The notes under the pieces: generated by a model
Seen by the model: only the letters and a program-made list of their open reading frames with translations
The model's database searches: none
Told to the model about the DNA's origin: nothing
Shown: piece by piece, positions 1 to 7,194 of the stretch
How positions within the stretch are numbered: the first letter of the stretch is position 1
How the letters are laid out: every line of letters begins with the position of its first letter
Program-made: the position numbers and the translations under genes
Origin: a virus
Length of the DNA stretch: 31,428 nucleotides
IMG/VR virus record: IMGVR_UViG_3300031227_000253
Location: 1 to 31,428 of that record
Direction: 5' to 3' (one strand)

Positions 1-41
1 CCTATTCTCAGTTTTCCCATTGCTCCTACTATACCACCCAT
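1..41 (-). CDS. Start of a gene truncated by the window edge
   Basis: An ATG at 41 is preceded at good spacing by GGGAGGT (about 47-53 on the plus strand) and opens a frame that stays open to the window edge. Only 13 full codons are visible (MGGIVGAMGKLRI). The position, just after tail-completion and tail-terminator-like genes, would suit a tail gene. The small glycine-rich start is not enough to name one. Confidence 0.5.
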   Translation of the reverse strand, partial: MGGIVGAMGKLRI

Positions 42-72
42 AATAACCTCCCTTTTTTACCGCTTGTTTTCT

Positions 73-453
73 CTATTTTGCAGGTGTTACTACCTTTTTC
101 CTCAAGTGGCAATGCCAATGCAGCTTATTCTCCTTCATATCAATGTCAGTTACATATCCATCCAAGCTAACCTTGATATCTTTCGTCTGCACGTTCCCCG
201 ATTTGATATCCTTCCACTTGGCTTTTATTTCCTGTTCTCTCAGCATCGCCAAGAAGTAAGCACTGGCAGCAATAGGCACCAATTCGTTAGCGTTCAGCTT
301 TACGATATGCCCTCTCTTCAGAATCATGATGGGGTCCTTGCATATCGGACACGCCACAATCAAGACCTGCCAGTTATCAAAGAGGATCCCTGGTGGTCTA
401 TGCTGAAGGTCAAAAACCGCCGTACACAATTTACAATCCTTTGCTATCTCCAT
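73..453 (-). CDS. Hypothetical Cys/His-rich protein in the head-tail region
   Basis: This 126-residue protein is of unknown function. It has CKLC near residues 7-10, CPIC near 35-38 and a late HWHCH motif, so a bound metal is plausible. The middle is charged and lysine-rich, and there is no signal peptide or membrane segment. The ATG at 453 has an excellent AGGAGGGG site. It lies directly after the tail-terminator-like gene and before the truncated gene at the left edge, so it is expressed with virion genes. I do not recognise a family. Confidence 0.7.
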   Translation of the reverse strand: MEIAKDCKLCTAVFDLQHRPPGILFDNWQVLIVACPICKDPIMILKRGHIVKLNANELVPIAASAYFLAMLREQEIKAKWKDIKSGNVQTKDIKVSLDGYVTDIDMKENKLHWHCHLRKKVVTPAK

Positions 454-468
454 AATACCCCCTCCTTT

Positions 469-933
469 TTAAATTGCCACCTCATACTCGATTGTTATAT
501 CCAGTTTAAATGCCCTTGACGGATAACCGACATAGTCGGGGTCTAACGCTATTGAAAAAGTTTCAACGTCTTCCCTTCCAAGATTTGGATACTCCGCATA
601 TAAAGCATTCCTCACATCAGACTTGAAATTGCCTATCCCTTTCGGGTCGTCATTCCAAATCTGCACAGTAGTATCAAGATTCGTAATCACACCGAAAATA
701 GGAATTACCAAAAGACCTTTATTAAACCCTGCTTCATAGGGTGGTTCCGAATATCCCCAGTCGCCCATCATAATACAAGGAAACATCGTTGTTGGAATAT
801 TCGCCATCTCCCTTTCGCCTTCCCATACTCCTTCAGCAGGGCTGCCGATCAGGTTCTTGACATACGCCTTGAGCGTCACATCCGCTTCAAGAATACTCTT
901 TACCGCGTCCCAGACTTGCTTTGTCGTTGCCAT
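469..933 (-). CDS. Probable tail terminator / neck protein
   Basis: This 154-residue protein follows the gpG-like tail-completion gene, the usual place for a tail terminator or minor neck protein. It begins with a helical segment (MATTKQVWDAVKSILEAD), followed by a beta-rich body that ends in LDITIEYEVAI. That resembles the short alpha/beta tail-terminator folds, which form a ring closing the tail tube. There is no motif I can assign with certainty, so the call rests on size, composition and gene order. Its ATG overlaps the upstream stop as TAATG, with GGTGAG as the ribosome site. Confidence 0.5.
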   Translation of the reverse strand: MATTKQVWDAVKSILEADVTLKAYVKNLIGSPAEGVWEGEREMANIPTTMFPCIMMGDWGYSEPPYEAGFNKGLLVIPIFGVITNLDTTVQIWNDDPKGIGNFKSDVRNALYAEYPNLGREDVETFSIALDPDYVGYPSRAFKLDITIEYEVAI

Positions 934-1400
934 TAACTCACCACATAATTTTTAAATATCTTTTGTATTTTTTTTGAATCTTCCGTTTGAAACAACATAT
1001 AAGGTCTTGCGGGAATATTCTTTTTTGTGCTCCCTTTTTGATGTACCATTGCATAAGTGAGATTAGTGCCTATCTCCAATCTGTCATTTGATAAGCGGTA
1101 TATAGATTTTGCCTTTGCTTTCTTCGGCGTGGGTGATGTGACGGAAGCTCTCAATACTCCGGTGTCCAGAAGTATTTGTGCTGTCCCAACCCCTTTACCT
1201 TTTCTTCTGCGTTTGATGGTTTTTTCTTTGAGTGGCCTCCAGCCAGTAGGTCTGCCCTGTGCTTGAAAATTCTCATTTATAGATTTATACATATGCACAC
1301 CTGCTAACTTCAGAGCAGGACGTAGATTTCCTGTCTTGTTGAGCATCTTCATCAGTCGTGCCATTACTCCGTGGGTATCCATACTAATCTTTGTTATCAT
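933..1400 (-). CDS. Phage virion morphogenesis protein (Mu gpG / P2 gpS-like)
   Basis: This 155-residue protein matches the Phage_tail_S (virion morphogenesis) family, which acts in tail completion or head-tail joining. Visible hallmarks are an N-terminal helix, a conserved stretch with FQAQGRPTGWRPLKEKT around residues 45-61, RILL-type LLDTGVLRASV near 77-87, and a C-terminal YAMVHQKGS...IPARPYM segment, where P-x-R-P-Y is characteristic. The length is normal for the family. It overlaps the DUF1320 gene by ATGA and is followed by the tail-terminator-like gene, as in Mu-like head-neck modules. Confidence 0.88.
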   Translation of the reverse strand: MITKISMDTHGVMARLMKMLNKTGNLRPALKLAGVHMYKSINENFQAQGRPTGWRPLKEKTIKRRRKGKGVGTAQILLDTGVLRASVTSPTPKKAKAKSIYRLSNDRLEIGTNLTYAMVHQKGSTKKNIPARPYMLFQTEDSKKIQKIFKNYVVS

Positions 1401-1870
1401 ACGTCTGCCCTATCGGTCGCAATATCATCAAGCCTGTTCTGGTCTTGCGTCCATTTCGTCGGATCGTCTACATCAAAGGTTGGCACATAATCATTTGTGG
1501 ATGACAATACTTGCTCCTGGCTGGTAATCTCATCAATGGTGATTTTATGGTCTCGGATGTCTTCAAGTTTTTTATATGCCGCCTTATAGTTGTCCATCCA
1601 CTCCGCCAGCAGAGCATCATTCTGCCGATATATTCCACGCATAACATAATACGCTGATAAGTCTTCGCAGATAGAATTGATTATTATAGGGATCGCCGCT
1701 ATCGTTAAGTCATCAATAGACTCCACCAAGTCCGAAGGAAGCACCGTTCTTATATCTGCCGTTCCCTTTACTATCGCGGGGGCAAGCTGCGCGCTGGGGA
1801 CTTCTTGTTCAGATGCACCCCCAAGAGTCAACCTCACTTCCGCTTCTGTGCAATAATCAAATGTCGCCAT
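1397..1870 (-). CDS. DUF1320-type head-tail connector (Mu gp36-like)
   Basis: This 157-residue, mostly helical protein begins MATFDYCTEAEVRLTLGG. The central helices (ICEDLSAYYVMRGIY, then KAAYKKLEDIRDHKI) match the pattern of DUF1320/gp36 and gp6-like connector proteins, which form the ring below the portal. Gene order (connector, then gpG-like protein) supports this. The ATG at 1870 has an AGGAG site, so the gene starts 37 bases inside the end of the cupin gene. That overlap is longer than most here and looks like the seam where the accessory island joins the structural genes. Confidence 0.75.
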   Translation of the reverse strand: MATFDYCTEAEVRLTLGGASEQEVPSAQLAPAIVKGTADIRTVLPSDLVESIDDLTIAAIPIIINSICEDLSAYYVMRGIYRQNDALLAEWMDNYKAAYKKLEDIRDHKITIDEITSQEQVLSSTNDYVPTFDVDDPTKWTQDQNRLDDIATDRADV

Positions 1871-2220
1871 TGCTTTATCTCCTCATTTGTGAGCTTCCCG
1901 CTTTCCGTTACTCTTTCGGTATCTGAATCTTCGTGATGTGTCGAAAACTCGATAATCGTTGAATATTCGCCTTTACTCAATCCGGCAAAGCTATGTAAGG
2001 TTCGGGGCTCAATAATAACCGTGTCCCCTGGTTTTAGTATTGTTTCCTCGCTTCCTATCCTCATACCCACTAACCCGTGGAGAATATGAAAAGCCTCGTC
2101 CTTTACTGGATGCCTATGGTAGCTGCAATGATAGCCCTTTTTGAGCTTCAGGAATTTCCCACAATATTCCCGATTGACTATCAAAAGTTCGTGGCCCCAT
2201 TTTTTATTTACTTTTTTCAT
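1834..2220 (-). CDS. Single-domain cupin, sugar-isomerase/epimerase-like
   Basis: This 128-residue cupin has a complete motif 1: G29, H35, H37, E42 and G49 with canonical spacing. Motif 2 is G65, P72 and H76. The metal would be bound by H35, H37, E42 and H76. The opening KKWGHELLIV resembles mannose-6-phosphate-isomerase-type cupins, and the late STHHEDSDTERV segment resembles small sugar-acting cupins in polysaccharide clusters. Fold and metal site are seen; a sugar or nucleotide-sugar substrate is inferred from the glycosyltransferases and methyltransferases upstream. Its start overlaps the end of the zinc microprotein gene. Confidence 0.8.
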   Translation of the reverse strand: MKKVNKKWGHELLIVNREYCGKFLKLKKGYHCSYHRHPVKDEAFHILHGLVGMRIGSEETILKPGDTVIIEPRTLHSFAGLSKGEYSTIIEFSTHHEDSDTERVTESGKLTNEEIKQWRHLIIAQKRK

Positions 2221-2359
2221 AGTCTTCTATCAACTTCGCAATATTCACTTGCCGCGGTATATGGTATGTGCCACATTTTGAGCAGAATATTATTGCTATT
2301 TCGCCCTTCACCATAGCTTCCCCGCATACACAGTTTTGTTTCGCGTCTTCAAATTTCAT
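2204..2359 (-). CDS. 51-residue zinc-ribbon microprotein
   Basis: A short frame starts at 2359, overlapping the methyltransferase stop as ATGA, and ends inside the cupin gene. It contains CVC at residues 10-12 and CSKC at 26-29, a compact treble-clef or zinc-ribbon pattern (NCVCGEAM...FCSKCGTYH). The ATGA coupling and the clean filling of the gap between two real genes support translation. Function is unknown; it may bind zinc and act as a small adaptor. Confidence 0.7.
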   Translation of the reverse strand: MKFEDAKQNCVCGEAMVKGEIAIIFCSKCGTYHIPRQVNIAKLIEDYEKSK

Positions 2360-2874
2360 ACTTTCCTCACAACAAAATCAAAGCTATATTCATCTTCTTC
2401 TGTATGCGGCTCAATCTTGACGATTTCATAATCAAGCCTGTGCAACCATTTCATTAAAATATCCGGGTCAACATCCCACTTGTGGTCTCTATTGGCATAT
2501 TTTGTACCAAGACAGGGATACGCACCTTTGAGCGGCAGATATAAAACCAGATAACCACCGGGCCGCAATACTCTGAACCACTCCTTCAAGGCTTTTTGGG
2601 GATGATATAAATGCTCCAATAGATGAGAACTGAAGACGTAATCAAGCGTATTGTCTCTAAACCAAAATAGATGTTCCGCATTACCTATAAGATTTGTCTG
2701 CTGCAAATCTACGCCGATCGCTAATGGGCTTATCTTGTTCTCCTTGCAAAAGTGAGCATCTATTTCTTGACCACCGCAACCGATATCCACACCGCTTCCA
2801 ATGCAATACACGCTCAGCCGTTCCCTACATTTGTCAACTTCTTTTCCCCCACAATGTATGCCTTTTTTAAACAT
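2356..2874 (-). CDS. Class I SAM-dependent methyltransferase (Methyltransf_11 type)
   Basis: This 172-residue methyltransferase has a SAM-binding motif I (GVDIGCGGQE), an acidic motif II at IGVDLQQ, SSHLLEHL as the motif IV-type segment, and LRPGGYLVLYLP as the post-motif strand. These are hallmarks of small-molecule O- or C-methyltransferases in natural-product and polysaccharide pathways. I place the start at the ATG at 2874, behind AAAGGAG; an in-frame TTG lies further upstream. It overlaps the GT9 gene by 8 bases. Substrate is unknown; context suggests a sugar. Confidence 0.85.
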   Translation of the reverse strand: MFKKGIHCGGKEVDKCRERLSVYCIGSGVDIGCGGQEIDAHFCKENKISPLAIGVDLQQTNLIGNAEHLFWFRDNTLDYVFSSHLLEHLYHPQKALKEWFRVLRPGGYLVLYLPLKGAYPCLGTKYANRDHKWDVDPDILMKWLHRLDYEIVKIEPHTEEDEYSFDFVVRKV

Positions 2875-3817
2875 GAACTTCCGGTCTCCTTTCTTCGCCC
2901 CAATATTCAAATGTGCTGTGATTAATAGTTGTGATTTGCCTTATAACTTTATCCCAAAGCGTACCCAAATCGTTTTCATTATTCAGACATACTAAACTTA
3001 CATAAGGATTAACCTCTTCAAGATATTTATTAATGTACCACATCGCCTGGCAGCGCAGAAGATTACCCCCCAAAACATTGTTATCGTTCCAGATTTCATA
3101 ACAGGTTAAACAGATTGATGTTACATTTTTCGCGAATGCCGGGTGCATATATAGCCCAAGGGACCCAATGTATGCTTTTGCGTTCATTGCCAAGTTCGTA
3201 GTCAACCTGATGCCTGCTTTGTTAACAAGATTGATAACGCCAAATTCTTCATAACCAAATTCTTCTTTCATTATTCGGTTATCTTCGGGCACATTTCTTT
3301 GATAAGTATTTCCTACAATAACAACTTGAAATCCTCGCGCTTTTAGTTTCTCAATTAAAAGGATATATTTCTCTGAAGCAAGACGGGCGCCATATCCGCC
3401 GAAAGGGTAAAGCAAAACATATTCCTTTTTTGCAATCTGCTTGAATTGTGTTTCTTCTTCCGGGGTCATTAGGATCGCTGGCATTTGCCACGGATAGTCT
3501 TTACAAAGTTCCTTCATTTGATAATCTCGCATCGGTTCACAATCATCTCCGGCATAGCGCGGAGGTAGGACAGTACCGTCATTTTCCCACGGTATATCAA
3601 TAAAGTCGTCGATCCAATCGTAAAGCTCGAATAATTGCTTTGCGGCCGGGTTATGTGAGGCAAGTACAAGTCTTATCTTTCTATCGGGGTTATCTTTCTT
3701 CCACTGCGCTATTTGGCCCCAATATGGCTGGCACCACGCCCTCCCGACGTCAGGGGTAAGTAATACCCGCAAGATGTCGCCTATACCGCCGCCTGCATTA
3801 AAACAAATGCCTTTCAT
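2867..3817 (-). CDS. GT9-family glycosyltransferase (heptosyltransferase-like)
   Basis: This 316-residue protein has the two-lobed GT-B layout of family GT9. The N-terminal acceptor loop is NAGGGIGDILRV (residues 7-18). The second lobe starts with LLYPFGG and a helix-strand with VVIVGNTYQR. The donor-side region is AYIGSLGLYMHPAFA, which retains the family G...H..A pattern but lacks the usual aspartate. GT9 enzymes use ADP-heptose or related nucleotide sugars to extend LPS core; this donor is unknown. The body is shorter than bacterial WaaC/WaaF (about 320-350 residues) but complete. It is translationally linked to its neighbours on both sides. Confidence 0.85.
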   Translation of the reverse strand: MKGICFNAGGGIGDILRVLLTPDVGRAWCQPYWGQIAQWKKDNPDRKIRLVLASHNPAAKQLFELYDWIDDFIDIPWENDGTVLPPRYAGDDCEPMRDYQMKELCKDYPWQMPAILMTPEEETQFKQIAKKEYVLLYPFGGYGARLASEKYILLIEKLKARGFQVVIVGNTYQRNVPEDNRIMKEEFGYEEFGVINLVNKAGIRLTTNLAMNAKAYIGSLGLYMHPAFAKNVTSICLTCYEIWNDNNVLGGNLLRCQAMWYINKYLEEVNPYVSLVCLNNENDLGTLWDKVIRQITTINHSTFEYWGEERRPEVHV

Positions 3818-4011
3818 GATTTTTCACCACTTGTTGGGTACATCGCCATTGCTTTTTTTAATGAGATTATAAATTTTTTTATCTGCTTCTTACCTTTAAA
3901 GTAAAATGTTTTAGAACCCACCTCTATGTGAACAGACCCATTATTATTATGAGCATATATACTCACGCTATGGGCAGAACCATTTTCAAAACAATTCACT
4001 CGACAAGGCAT
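3814..4011 (-). CDS. 65-residue hypothetical protein
   Basis: This small protein has a beta-rich first half (VNCFENGSAHSVSIYAH...VHIEVGSKTFYF) and a lysine-rich helix in the second half (KGKKQIKKFIISLKKAM). No family is recognised. Its stop overlaps the GT9 start as ATGA, which supports expression and coupling. The ribosome site (GGATGG) lies in the last codons of the small gene upstream. Confidence 0.6.
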   Translation of the reverse strand: MPCRVNCFENGSAHSVSIYAHNNNGSVHIEVGSKTFYFKGKKQIKKFIISLKKAMAMYPTSGEKS

Positions 4012-4014
4012 TTT

Positions 4015-4134
4015 TTACCATCCGAATTGAACATCACCATTTAATCGCACAAAACCTATAACTTTTTTATTTTTTGCTTCAATCCATCCTAACCATCCAA
4101 CATTCTTTGGATTACGATAAAACTTTATTTTCAT
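4015..4134 (-). CDS. 39-residue microprotein
   Basis: The ATG at 4134 has a strong GGGGAGG site at normal spacing, and the frame ends three bases before the next start. The peptide begins MKIKFYRNPKNVGWLGWIEA and ends in VQFGW. It is basic and tryptophan-rich, with a predicted beta-hairpin look. The strong ribosome site and precise fit between neighbours argue that it is translated. Function is unknown. Confidence 0.6.
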   Translation of the reverse strand: MKIKFYRNPKNVGWLGWIEAKNKKVIGFVRLNGDVQFGW

Positions 4135-4175
4135 CTTTTACCTCCCCATTTAATTATCTCACCACCATATACAAT

Positions 4176-4472
4176 TTAATCCCATCCATCATATTGTATA
4201 TCCCCAAAATCGTTTCCCACAACAACTACAACAAAAAAATAAAGAATAATGCTCATCACTACACCTATGCCTGCTACTTTAAACAATGTAAATATACTTC
4301 CTGAAAGATGTATAGAATTTTCCGAAACCCCAGTAACAATATAAACAAATGGTACAATTATAAAAGAACCGAGTATTATTATTCCTAATTCTTCAAACAT
4401 CTTTGTCCAGCGGGTTCTTTTATGATATTTCTCTGAAATTACACTATTAAAGCCGACTATTCTATCAATCAT
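4176..4472 (-). CDS. Small two-helix membrane protein
   Basis: From the ATG at 4472 this is 98 residues with two strongly hydrophobic segments: LGIIILGSFIIVPFVYIVTG, then VAGIGVVMSIILYFFVVVVVG. They are separated by a short polar loop (SENSIHLSG), and both ends are polar. The start overlaps the ParB-like/methyltransferase stop as ATGA; an earlier in-frame ATG at 4505 would lengthen the overlap to 37 bases. It could anchor a glycan-modifying complex in the inner membrane. A holin is possible by shape, but the location far from the amidase makes it less likely. Confidence 0.65.
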   Translation of the reverse strand: MIDRIVGFNSVISEKYHKRTRWTKMFEELGIIILGSFIIVPFVYIVTGVSENSIHLSGSIFTLFKVAGIGVVMSIILYFFVVVVVGNDFGDIQYDGWD

Positions 4473-5548
4473 CTTTCCACCATATAAAAAATCCGCCCAT
4501 GCCAAAAGCTCCCCAGTTCCTTTATACTGCCAAATCCAGTGGTTTCAAGAATAAAGTTTTTAAGACCGTCAGGCGTATCGAATATCGCCATTACTTCCGG
4601 GTCTTTAGAATGTACAATATCAACTACCGGCTCAAGCTCGAAAAAGAGCTTACGGTTTGTCATATCCGCGACCTTGCGTATCTCTTGCGCTATCTCATCC
4701 CGCTTCATCGTCTTGAAGTAATGATGAAATACGCTCAAATTAAGTACTACATCGAACTGCCTATCTCCCGGGAGGTTCTTATAATCCATTACCGCGCAGC
4801 ACCATTTCGCTAAGGCTGCCTGCGGTAGTTCGCTCCGGCGCATCAGGAACATCAAAAACGCTACTGTCATGCCGTGCTGGCAGAAGTCTATATTGAGAAA
4901 GAATTCCAATTCCTTTATACGCTCGCAGATATACCGGCTCATAAATCCGCTGCAGGCCCCGATGTCTAAGAAGGTGGTGTCATTATCATCAAGCTCGTCA
5001 ACTATCGCCTGGCCTCTTAGCGGGCTGTCCGGCCGCACTACTTTTAGATCCTCATACCCGGGTATCTCTAATGGCTGGTAAATCGTGTCGGGGCTGCCCC
5101 AAGGAAAGCCTTGCTTTACCTGCGCACGAATTTCATCATTAAATACGAGGCAGTCTATTTCATCCTTCCCCAGTGCTTCGGAAGCCATAAGCCGATGAAA
5201 GCCGTCTTTAAGGATCGGCCCCCCACCATTTATATACTGAACGAATACTGGCACTTTTACACCGTTCTTTTTAATATCTTCCATTAAGTCAAGGCGGTTA
5301 TATGCCAAGTCCCGGGCCGTCTGTTCTCCGAGACGTTCTACAAGGAGCTTGAAGTATGTAGTCGTTTCCACATTTGCTTCCGTTGTTGTAGGTACAAAGT
5401 AATTCCGGGCCGCTTTTACCATATCCGGATCGTTTGGCACGATGTCTTCAATCAATAACTTCTTCAATGGCGATACCCGATTATTCACAATCGTCATGTG
5501 GTCTATGTTACCACGGATCGCTTTGCATATTTGCGGCGCTCTATTCAT
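4469..5548 (-). CDS. ParB-like domain fused to a SAM methyltransferase
   Basis: This 359-residue two-domain protein starts at the ATG at 5548 behind a textbook GGAGGT site. An upstream in-frame ATG at 5587 is less likely. Residues about 25-140 look like a ParB/sulfiredoxin fold: LMEDIKKNGVKVPVFVQ, then LKDGFHRLMASEALG, where D-G-x-H-R is the ParB nucleotide-site motif. Residues about 178-359 are a class I methyltransferase with motif I FLDIGACSGFMS (about 193-204) and DVVLNLSVFHHY further on. ParB-like folds bind and hydrolyse CTP or ATP. How that couples to methyl transfer is unknown. It overlaps both neighbours by four bases. Confidence 0.8.
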   Translation of the reverse strand: MNRAPQICKAIRGNIDHMTIVNNRVSPLKKLLIEDIVPNDPDMVKAARNYFVPTTTEANVETTTYFKLLVERLGEQTARDLAYNRLDLMEDIKKNGVKVPVFVQYINGGGPILKDGFHRLMASEALGKDEIDCLVFNDEIRAQVKQGFPWGSPDTIYQPLEIPGYEDLKVVRPDSPLRGQAIVDELDDNDTTFLDIGACSGFMSRYICERIKELEFFLNIDFCQHGMTVAFLMFLMRRSELPQAALAKWCCAVMDYKNLPGDRQFDVVLNLSVFHHYFKTMKRDEIAQEIRKVADMTNRKLFFELEPVVDIVHSKDPEVMAIFDTPDGLKNFILETTGFGSIKELGSFWHGRIFYMVER

Positions 5549-6147
5549 CTTGAAACCTCCACTAATGACCCTTGGATTCTTTCGCATGTGTAACCATATT
5601 TTAAAACAAATTCATCAATTGCTTTGGTGGCTCCAGGAGTTTTAGCCCACCCGTAATCATGGCTATAAATTCTCCCGTTCATTGCTATTCTCGCCCGAGA
5701 TAACTCCAAACAAAATGCAACCGTCCGATAAAAGTCTACATCTATAAACACCAGACTGGGAGCAGCGGGTAGAAATTGCTCACTTTCAAAAATGTCCTTT
5801 TCTATTAAGATAACATTATCCAGCCCCAGCGCAGCCATACGCTTCAAAAATGTTTCCTTTTTCCCTTTTATTTCGCCCTTACTATGTGGACAATCAGCTA
5901 CAGCATCTTCTGTTCCAGGTTCAGGTAATCCCTTAAACCATTCTACTGAATATACTTTTTTCTTTCCTAATTGCTTCGCAGTCAGCGCCAAGAGTGCTGT
6001 GGAGTATCCTTCAAATGCTCCAAATTCTAAGATGTCCCCAGTGACATTTTGAGTTCTCCTTACAGCTTGGCACAACCCCTCCGCCTCACCTTGCAAAATA
6101 AAGCCTCCCCCAGCTTCGTTGACTTTTTGGATTATTTCTCTATCCAT
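5545..6147 (-). CDS. TylF/MycF-like O-methyltransferase
   Basis: This 200-residue protein has the layout of macrocin-O-methyltransferase-like enzymes. It carries SAM motif GDILEFGAFEGYSTALLA (about residues 37-54), VYSVEWFKGLPEP as the acidic strand, then PSLVFIDVDFYRTVAFCLE, where the two aspartates resemble the metal-binding residues of TylF/NovP enzymes. GRIYSHDYGW..PGATKAIDEF follows and is very typical of the family. Known members methylate sugar hydroxyls using Mg2+. The start is the ATG at 6147 behind AGGAG. The sugar substrate is inferred from the family and neighbours. Confidence 0.85.
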   Translation of the reverse strand: MDREIIQKVNEAGGGFILQGEAEGLCQAVRRTQNVTGDILEFGAFEGYSTALLALTAKQLGKKKVYSVEWFKGLPEPGTEDAVADCPHSKGEIKGKKETFLKRMAALGLDNVILIEKDIFESEQFLPAAPSLVFIDVDFYRTVAFCLELSRARIAMNGRIYSHDYGWAKTPGATKAIDEFVLKYGYTCERIQGSLVEVSR

Positions 6148-6721
6148 CAATTTCTCCTATCAGCAAGCCGTTAGCTCCCCCGAATGGCTTATTATATTTC
6201 GCATCCTTAATTCCTTCCCAGGTAGCTTCTGTCCACGCATTTTCCGCGGATATTCTTTTCAGGCAATATGTCTTGTCGAATGTTATTATCCCAGCTTTGA
6301 TTCGTTCATCCATATTACGGTTCCAACCAAGCGGTAAGCTAACCATCACTTTTCCACCCGGCGCCAGCAAAGTTTTCAAATGGTTAAGTGTCTTCCCCGT
6401 CTTCGCCGGGTCCTGGGGCGGATCTTTCAAAGTACCCACATGCTCAATCGTGGAAATGCTTATAATGAGCTTGTATCTTTTCCCTATGTCAAAAGTAAGA
6501 GCATCTTCGTTTATAACATTGTCGGACTTCTCGTATTTGTCAACGACTATGTGATGCACTTCGTAATAATGAGCGAGTACATTTCCAACTTCAAGTATGT
6601 CCGCCGCCGGGTAACTTGAAATCATATCCCAGAATATCGGCACCTCGACGATCCGTTCGCCCGGGTTATTTCTCCAGTATTGATATTCTTTGCTTCTATA
6701 CATAAATGTCTTTGGTCTCAT
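6140..6721 (-). CDS. SAM-dependent methyltransferase-like protein
   Basis: This 193-residue protein has a degenerate motif I (ADILEVGNVLAHYY), an acidic strand (HIVVDKYEK), a motif IV-like IISISTIEHVG, and LLAPGGKVMVSLPLGWN. The middle keeps the methyltransferase signature, but the glycine-rich loop is reduced to EVGNVL, so SAM binding may be altered. It overlaps the upstream methyltransferase stop by ATGA and the downstream TylF-like start by 8 bases. It is probably one of several enzymes acting on the same glycan. Confidence 0.78.
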   Translation of the reverse strand: MRPKTFMYRSKEYQYWRNNPGERIVEVPIFWDMISSYPAADILEVGNVLAHYYEVHHIVVDKYEKSDNVINEDALTFDIGKRYKLIISISTIEHVGTLKDPPQDPAKTGKTLNHLKTLLAPGGKVMVSLPLGWNRNMDERIKAGIITFDKTYCLKRISAENAWTEATWEGIKDAKYNKPFGGANGLLIGEIDG

Positions 6722-7194
6722 TTTCCTATCCTCGCAATTACTTTCATATCGTGAACCTTGTTAATATTAAAGCTCCGATCCTCTATCTTCTGGCCCGGAA
6801 GAGGATTCAGCGTAACCTCACACTCTTTGAAGCAACCATGCGTAATCCCTAATCGCTTGACAAGCGCGGGTTCTTTAAAATGCCGCCATGTTTCCTCGTT
6901 GAACAGCCGAACATGCTGCGGGTCAGCTACCGCGCCATTCCATGTCCAGTAAGGCACAACTAATTTTAATATCGCGTCTTCTTTGCTTACTCGAAATATC
7001 TCATCCATAAGCGGGATGAAGTTTCTGATATGCTCAAAGATTGAATATGCGTGTGTCTCTATAATGGTATTATCCTCGATGAACGGCAGGCCGTTCTCCA
7101 GGTCGGCGACGTGAGTCGTGGAAGCAGTCTTTATTTTATCCACTTTGTAATCGCCCCAGGTGTCATTTTCACAGCCGAGATTGAGCGTTTTCAT
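6718..7194 (-). CDS. Short SAM-dependent methyltransferase-like protein
   Basis: This 158-residue protein begins directly with motif I (MKTLNLGCENDTWGDYKVD). It continues with an acidic stretch (THVADLENGLPF) and AYSIFEHIRNFIPLMDEIFRVSK, the typical 'E-H...L.E..RVLK' methyltransferase segment, then LVVPYWTW. It lacks the N-terminal helices of full-length enzymes but otherwise follows Methyltransf_11 order. It is coupled by ATGA to the glycoside hydrolase upstream and the next methyltransferase downstream. Substrate is unknown. Confidence 0.78.
   Translation of the reverse strand: MKTLNLGCENDTWGDYKVDKIKTASTTHVADLENGLPFIEDNTIIETHAYSIFEHIRNFIPLMDEIFRVSKEDAILKLVVPYWTWNGAVADPQHVRLFNEETWRHFKEPALVKRLGITHGCFKECEVTLNPLPGQKIEDRSFNINKVHDMKVIARIGK

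Noticed and set aside
4176-4472. Two-helix membrane protein as the main holin
   Set aside because: The shape fits, but it sits inside the glycan-like island far from the amidase; kept as a membrane protein of unknown role.
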